From JAICTV01 sp035634055 (GTDB lineage Bacteria > Planctomycetota > Phycisphaerae > Tepidisphaerales > Tepidisphaeraceae): a stretch of 18,644 nt of DNA. The notes under the pieces were generated by a model, which saw only the letters and a program-made list of their open reading frames with translations, made no database searches and was not told the DNA's origin. A program made the position numbers and the translations under genes. Of the stretch, positions 15,149-18,644 are shown one piece after another. Where the stretch lies: contig DASQDR010000271.1 in NCBI GenBank assembly GCA_035634055.1, positions 1 through 18,644 on the forward strand, read 5' to 3'. Position 1 is the stretch's first letter. Every line of letters begins with the position of its first letter.

Positions 15149-15586
15149 TCACCGCCCGCGGGCGATAACGTCGGGAAGCTCGTTCACGTCGTCCGGCGAT
15201 CTCGGGAAGTGCCGGGCCAACAGCTCGGCGGAGCGAGCGATGCCCAGGATGATCGCGTCGGTCATCAGCTCGCTGTGGAACTCGCGCCGCATGGCCGCTG
15301 AGACCTGGTCCCAGAAGCGCTGGCCGCAGCGGGCGTGGACGCCTTCGTCGCCGACGATGGCGAAGTTGCGCGAGCGCGGCGCGACGAAGATCAGCACGCC
15401 GTTGCGGTCGCGCGTCGCGGTCATTCCGAGCCGTACGAACTCGCGCTCCGCCGCCGCGACCGGGTCGGCCACCTTGGCGTCGCTGACGAAGACGCGGATC
15501 TCCCCCGACGTCCGCCGCTCCGCCTGACGGATCGCGGCGAGGATGCGGTCCTCGTCCAGGTTTAGGAGGAAGTCGAAGGCGTCCAC
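15149..15586 (-). CDS. TPM-domain protein, cytosolic, 145 aa
   Basis: This protein consists almost entirely of a TPM domain (the TLP18.3/Psb32/MOLO-1 fold). Recognisable blocks are RILAAIRQAERRTSGEIRVFV (about 14-34), EREFVRLGMTATRDRNGVLIFVAPRSRNFAIVGDEG (about 48-83), and a C-terminal FHSELMTDAIILGIARSAELLARHFP helix. It has no signal peptide or membrane helix, unlike its upstream neighbour. It starts at a GTG (15584-15586) with GGAG five bases upstream. It lies 84 bp downstream of the secreted TPM gene and is probably the last gene of the same transcript. LemA, secreted TPM and a second TPM gene in this order are a recurrent bacterial arrangement. Reported activities for the fold include weak acid phosphatase, but the role in bacteria is not settled. 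Confidence 0.88.
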   Translation of the reverse strand: MDAFDFLLNLDEDRILAAIRQAERRTSGEIRVFVSDAKVADPVAAAEREFVRLGMTATRDRNGVLIFVAPRSRNFAIVGDEGVHARCGQRFWDQVSAAMRREFHSELMTDAIILGIARSAELLARHFPRSPDDVNELPDVIARGR

Positions 15587-15670
15587 GAGGTCTCCACGGT
15601 AGCTCGAAGGGGGCGGGGAATCATTACTGCCTCTTCGTCTGTGGGCAGGCGTGCGAGCGATGCGTGGTCA

Positions 15671-16510
15671 TCACCAGTCGCCGCCGGCGCCGCCGCCGCC
15701 GAAGCTACCGCCCCCGGCCGAGAAGCCGCAGCCTCCGCCGCCGCCAGCGCCCCAGCCGCCACCGCCACCGCCGCCCCAGCCGCTGCCGCCGCCGGGGAAG
15801 AAGATGAAGGGTCCGAACCCGCCGCCGCGGCGGCGGCCGTAGCGGGAATAGCTGGTCGGTCCGCGGCTGAACATCCCCTGGAGGATGATCAGCCCCAGGA
15901 CGATCAGGACAATCCAAAACGTCCACTCGCCGCCGCCGCCACCACCACCACCGCCACCGCGACCGCGACGTCCGGCGGCGCCGTCGCCGCGGGCGCTGCG
16001 GGCGGTGTACTCGCCGCGCGTGGCGGCGATGATCGCGTCAACCGCGGCGGTCAGCCCGCCAGCATAATCGTTGGCGCGGAACCGCGGCCGCAGCTCGTCG
16101 TTGATGATCTGCTTCGCCAGCGCGTCCGGCAGCGCGCCTTCCAGGCCGTAGCCCACCTGCATGTACGCGCGCCGATCGCCCGTGAAGACGAACAGCACCA
16201 CGCCGTTCTCCCGATCCTTCTGCCCGACCCGCCACCGCTCGGCCACGCGGACGGTGTAGTCCTCAATCGAGGAGTCGGACTGCATCTTCGGGTAGACCAC
16301 GACCAGCACCTGGTTGGTCGTCTGCCGCTCAAAGTCGGCCAGCTTGCGGTCGAGCCGCTCGGCGGCGTCGCGCGGGACGACGTTGGCGTGATCGTTGAAG
16401 TGCCGCTGAGGCGCGGGCGGGATCACCTCCGCGGCGCGCGCGGCGCCGCTCGCGGCGGCCGCGACGAGCGTCGCCAAGAGCAGCAGGATGAGGCGAGGCG
16501 GTCGCGTCAC
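15671..16510 (-). CDS. Secreted TPM-domain protein with transmembrane helix and glycine-rich tail (YgcG-like)
   Basis: A 279-residue envelope protein. The N-terminus is a signal peptide (MTRPPRLILLLLATLVAAAASG, cut probably near ARA-AE). A TPM domain spans about 35-165, with FNDHANVVPRDAAERLDRKL, the ENGVVLFVFTGDRRAYMQVGYGLEGALPD block, and LRPRFRANDYAGGLTAAVDAI. A Gly/Arg linker leads to one membrane helix (WIVLIVLGLIILQGMF, about 197-212). The remainder is glycine-rich, ending GGSFGGGGAGGDW, the ending typical of bacterial YgcG-like TPM proteins. It starts at a GTG (16508-16510) only six bases after the LemA stop, so the two are surely co-transcribed and probably coupled. A role in envelope or membrane-protein maintenance with LemA is inferred from conserved pairing. 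Confidence 0.93.
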   Translation of the reverse strand: MTRPPRLILLLLATLVAAAASGAARAAEVIPPAPQRHFNDHANVVPRDAAERLDRKLADFERQTTNQVLVVVYPKMQSDSSIEDYTVRVAERWRVGQKDRENGVVLFVFTGDRRAYMQVGYGLEGALPDALAKQIINDELRPRFRANDYAGGLTAAVDAIIAATRGEYTARSARGDGAAGRRGRGGGGGGGGGGEWTFWIVLIVLGLIILQGMFSRGPTSYSRYGRRRGGGFGPFIFFPGGGSGWGGGGGGGWGAGGGGGCGFSAGGGSFGGGGAGGDW

Positions 16511-16516
16511 GGTGCG

Positions 16517-17206
16517 CTACTTCGCCCCCGCCGGGGCGGGCGCGGTGGCGGGGAAATCGACCGACGGCGCCGCCGGTTGCGGCGCCGGCGCGCCGCGCTG
16601 CTTGCCAAAATCGAACTGCACGCCCGGCGGCGTCTGCGCCTGCGGCGCGGCGGTGAAGTACGGCCGGGGCGGGAACCCAAAGGCGCCGGCGTACAGCACC
16701 GCGGGGAACGACTTGATGGCAGTGTTGTACCCCTGCACCGCTTCGTTGAACCGCCCGCGCTCGACGGAGATGCGGTTCTCCGATCCTTCGAGCTGCGCTT
16801 GCAGGCTGAGGAAGCTCGCGTTGCTGCGCAGCTCGGGGTAGCGCTCGGAGACGACCAGCAGCCGCGAGAGCGCGCCGCCGAGCTGGCCCTGCGCTTGCTC
16901 GAACTGCTGGAGTTGGTTCGGATCGGTCGGCGCGGTGCCGGGGTTGACCTGCACCTGCCCGACCGACGCGCGGGCGCGGGTGATCTCCTCCAGCGTCGAT
17001 TTCTCGAAGTTGGCCGCCCCCTGCACGGTCGCAACGAGGTTGGGGATCAGGTCCGCGCGCCGCTGGTAGACGTTTTGCACCTGCGCCCAGGATTGGTCGG
17101 TCCCCTGCGATAGGCGCACGAGCCGGTTGTAGGAGCCGACGGCCGAGATCACGACGATCAGCACCAGCAGCAGGAGCGCGCCGCCGACGATGGCGAGTGT
17201 CTTCAT
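16517..17206 (-). CDS. lemA: LemA-family membrane protein
   Basis: This 229-residue protein starts with one membrane helix (about 5-25), then the LemA signature: SYNRLVRLSQGTDQSWAQVQNVYQRRADLIPNLVATVQGAANFEKSTLEEITRARA forms long amphipathic helices of a rod-like bundle (about 25-80). The conserved LLVVSERYPELRSNASFLSLQAQLEGSENRISVERGRFNEAVQGYNTAIKSFP block follows (about 114-167). The last 60 residues are Pro/Ala-rich with FPPRPYF, longer than in the average LemA protein. The N-terminus inside, bundle outside topology is typical. It is followed six bases later by the secreted TPM gene. The ATG at 17204-17206 precedes the helix directly. Function is unsettled; links to envelope stress and peptide presentation exist for the family. 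Confidence 0.95.
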   Translation of the reverse strand: MKTLAIVGGALLLLVLIVVISAVGSYNRLVRLSQGTDQSWAQVQNVYQRRADLIPNLVATVQGAANFEKSTLEEITRARASVGQVQVNPGTAPTDPNQLQQFEQAQGQLGGALSRLLVVSERYPELRSNASFLSLQAQLEGSENRISVERGRFNEAVQGYNTAIKSFPAVLYAGAFGFPPRPYFTAAPQAQTPPGVQFDFGKQRGAPAPQPAAPSVDFPATAPAPAGAK

Positions 17207-17282
17207 GGCGGCGGATTGTAGTGCGGGCGGCGCTTCGCGACGGTTAGAAACGGCGAACTAGGTTTGAGCCGGCGGTCATTCT

Positions 17283-17882
17283 TTACGGGCGGCGTTGGTC
17301 GGGGCCGTTGTCGTCGTCGTCTTCGTCATCGTCACCCGCCGGGGGGACCTGCACGCGCTTGGCGGCCTCGGCCCAGGCGTCGACGTACTGCGTGCGCGTG
17401 CGCGGCGGCGGGGTGCGGGGAAAGAAGAGCCGGCCGAAGCGAAAGGTCAGCACCAGGCCGGCGAAGAGGACGAACAGCACGACCATCAGCAGCAGGCGGT
17501 ACCACGCGACGAGCGTCCGCTTCTCCTGCTCGGAAATGGTCGGCTGCGTCGCCGCCTGCATGCCGGGGACCAGCGCGTACGACAGGATGATCGACAGGAG
17601 GATCGTGAACACGAAGAGGAACGCCAGCGCGCTCCATCGCACGCGGCCGAGGCGGCGCGAGCGCGAGGGGCGGGCGTAGACATGCGACGCACGCGAAGGT
17701 GCGCCCCGGACGCGCCAGACGCTAACGGCGCCCCCGGCGGCGGGGCGGGAAGCGGGGCGGGAAGCGGGGCGGGAAGCGGGGCGGAAAGCGCGGGCGCGGG
17801 TCGCGGCGGCGTCGCGTCTGGCTGCGCGGCGTCCGTCACGTTGGGCCTCTTTCGGTTTCACGCGCGCTGTCCCTCCCGCCAT
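17283..17882 (-). CDS. Small two-helix membrane protein with acidic tail; start uncertain
   Basis: The part I trust is about residues 81-199: two membrane helices (SALAFLFVFTILLSIILSYALV and LLLMVVLFVLFAGLVLTF) separated by a short loop, then FPRTPPPRTRTQYVDAWAEAAKRVQVPP and an Asp/Glu-rich tail (GDDDEDDDDNG). The N-terminal 80 residues in this frame are Arg-rich and include RPAS repeats encoded by a 12-bp tandem repeat (17749-17784). The start given (ATG at 17882) lacks a ribosome site. A GTG at 17642 would give 119 residues. Another frame over the repeat, from a GTG at 17839 with GAGG six bases upstream, reads as a more natural Pro/Ala-rich leader, so a frameshift near 17690 is possible. 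It lies between the DnaJ and LemA genes. No function is recognised. Confidence 0.55.
   Translation of the reverse strand: MAGGTARVKPKEAQRDGRRAARRDAAATRARAFRPASRPASRPASRPAAGGAVSVWRVRGAPSRASHVYARPSRSRRLGRVRWSALAFLFVFTILLSIILSYALVPGMQAATQPTISEQEKRTLVAWYRLLLMVVLFVLFAGLVLTFRFGRLFFPRTPPPRTRTQYVDAWAEAAKRVQVPPAGDDDEDDDDNGPDQRRP
17749..17784. repeat. 12-bp tandem repeat, three exact copies
   Basis: GAAGCGGGGCGG is repeated three times exactly, with a partial copy before it (17741-17748). Because the unit is a multiple of three, copy-number change keeps any reading frame. It encodes RPAS units in one minus-strand frame and PLPA units in another. Confidence 0.9.
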
Positions 17883-17949
17883 GCTACGCGATGTCCAGCG
17901 GCGAGCGGCGGCCGTGACTGCGGCGGCGGTAATCTCGGCGGCGAAGGCG

Positions 17950-18644
17950 TCACCAGTGAACATCGGCCCGCGGGTTGAGCGGGTGCTTCTGCTCCAGCTT
18001 GCGCACCTGCTCGCGGTCCTCGTCGTCCAGCGTCTTGGGGAGGACGATCTTGACCACGCAGAGCTGGTCCCCCTTCTCCTCCCCGCGGTGGATGCCGCGC
18101 CCCTTGATGCGCAGCTTGGCATGGCTGGCGGTGCCGGGCGGGATGCTGAGCGTGACCGAGCCCTCCAGCGTCGGCACGTCCACCTTCGTCCCGAGCAGCG
18201 CCTCGTACAGGCTGACCGGCACGTCCATCAGGATGTCGAGCCCGTCACGACGGTAATAAGGGTGGGGGTGGACGGTGGTGACGATGAAGAGGTCGCCGGA
18301 CTCGGCCCCTGGGGCGTCCTGACCCTTGCCCTTGATGCGGACGCGCGACCCATCTTTGACGCCGGCGGGGATCTTGATGTCGATCGTCTCCAGCCGCCCG
18401 TCACGGTTGATCTGCAACGGCAGCGTGGTGCCGCGCGCGGCTTGGGCGAAGGTGAGGGTGACCGGGTGCTCGACGTCGGCGCCGCGCTGCGGCTGCGGCC
18501 GCGACCGTGGTCCGGCGCCGGCGCCGCCGAACCCGCCGCCGCCGAATCCCGCGCCCGGTCCCGGCCCGCGTGCGCCGCCCGCGCCGCCCGCGTTGCCGCG
18601 GCTGCCGAAGAGCTGGTCGAAGATATCGCCGAAGTCGCCCATCC
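17950..18644 (-). CDS. DnaJ/CbpA-type co-chaperone, C-terminal part
   Basis: This 231-residue stretch continues past the right edge. It begins in the Gly/Phe-rich linker (GDFGDIFDQLFGSRG, then glycine-rich GFGGGGFGGAGAG). It then shows two substrate-binding domains: GADVEHPVTLTFAQAARGTTLPLQI through IPAGVKDGSRVRIKGKGQDAPGAESGDLFIVTTVHPHPYYRRDGLDILMDVPVSLYEALLGTKVDVPTLEG and IPPGTASHAKLRIKGRGI. The four-CxxCxGxG zinc region of true DnaJ is absent between the linker and the first domain, so it is a CbpA-like type II J protein. The J domain with its HPD motif should lie just outside the window. It would deliver unfolded clients to DnaK. It heads the minus-strand cluster that continues into the small membrane protein and LemA-TPM genes, with 67 bp or more between. 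Confidence 0.93.
   Translation of the reverse strand, partial: MGDFGDIFDQLFGSRGNAGGAGGARGPGPGAGFGGGGFGGAGAGPRSRPQPQRGADVEHPVTLTFAQAARGTTLPLQINRDGRLETIDIKIPAGVKDGSRVRIKGKGQDAPGAESGDLFIVTTVHPHPYYRRDGLDILMDVPVSLYEALLGTKVDVPTLEGSVTLSIPPGTASHAKLRIKGRGIHRGEEKGDQLCVVKIVLPKTLDDEDREQVRKLEQKHPLNPRADVHW

Noticed and set aside
15641..17113. 490-residue plus-strand open frame opposite the TPM and LemA genes
   Set aside because: Ala/Arg/Gly-rich shadow of three well-supported minus-strand genes, lacking any recognisable motif.

Overview
The window is a GC-rich chromosomal segment of ordinary bacterial genes in short, strand-switching units. I read it as Planctomycetota, most likely class Phycisphaerae. 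This rests on the base composition, a membrane protein with a CxxCGYD...CPECG N-terminus, weak or absent Shine-Dalgarno sequences at many starts, and intergenic repeat blocks of a kind I associate with that phylum. No rRNA, tRNA, CRISPR array or insertion sequence is visible. The lineage call is inference.

Layout. At 1-252 (-) lies the 5' part of an ECF sigma factor gene. Divergent from it is a pair overlapping by one base (446-1404, +): an unknown protein, then a YjbQ/UPF0047 protein. A repeat-rich spacer separates these from a HIT-family hydrolase (1608-1946), whose triad reads Q-H-H. A lower-GC spacer then leads to a zinc-ribbon membrane protein (2318-3142), which overlaps the convergent aroA (3111-4451, -). 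pgeF (4571-5374, +) follows, then a second repeat-rich spacer, then ahcY (5698-7221, +) with a good promoter and a palindrome over its probable start site. After a strong hairpin comes a regulatory region with three related palindromes in front of a class II Fic protein that ends in a helix-turn-helix (7420-8580, +). A PAC2-family protein follows (8645-9523, +).

Three minus-strand genes come next: a small DUF3592-like membrane protein, a Uma2-family nuclease-fold protein, and a YfcE-like metallophosphoesterase that has lost several metal ligands. A miaE-like diiron hydroxylase (11693-12316, +) converges on a GH43 glycosidase (12400-13371, -). A MoxR/Mg-chelatase-type AAA ATPase lies at 13500-14933 (-). 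The right end is one minus-strand cluster, transcribed from right to left: a DnaJ/CbpA-type co-chaperone (partial), a small two-helix membrane protein with an uncertain start, LemA, a secreted TPM-domain protein with a glycine-rich tail, and a cytosolic TPM-domain protein. It looks like an envelope or protein-quality module.

The most distinctive signals are the phased palindromes upstream of the Fic gene, the altered phosphoesterase metal site, the Q-H-H HIT motif, the operator-like palindrome at the ahcY start, and two architecturally similar repeat blocks that each follow a stop codon. I see no clear multi-gene defence or biosynthetic system that would count as wholly new.
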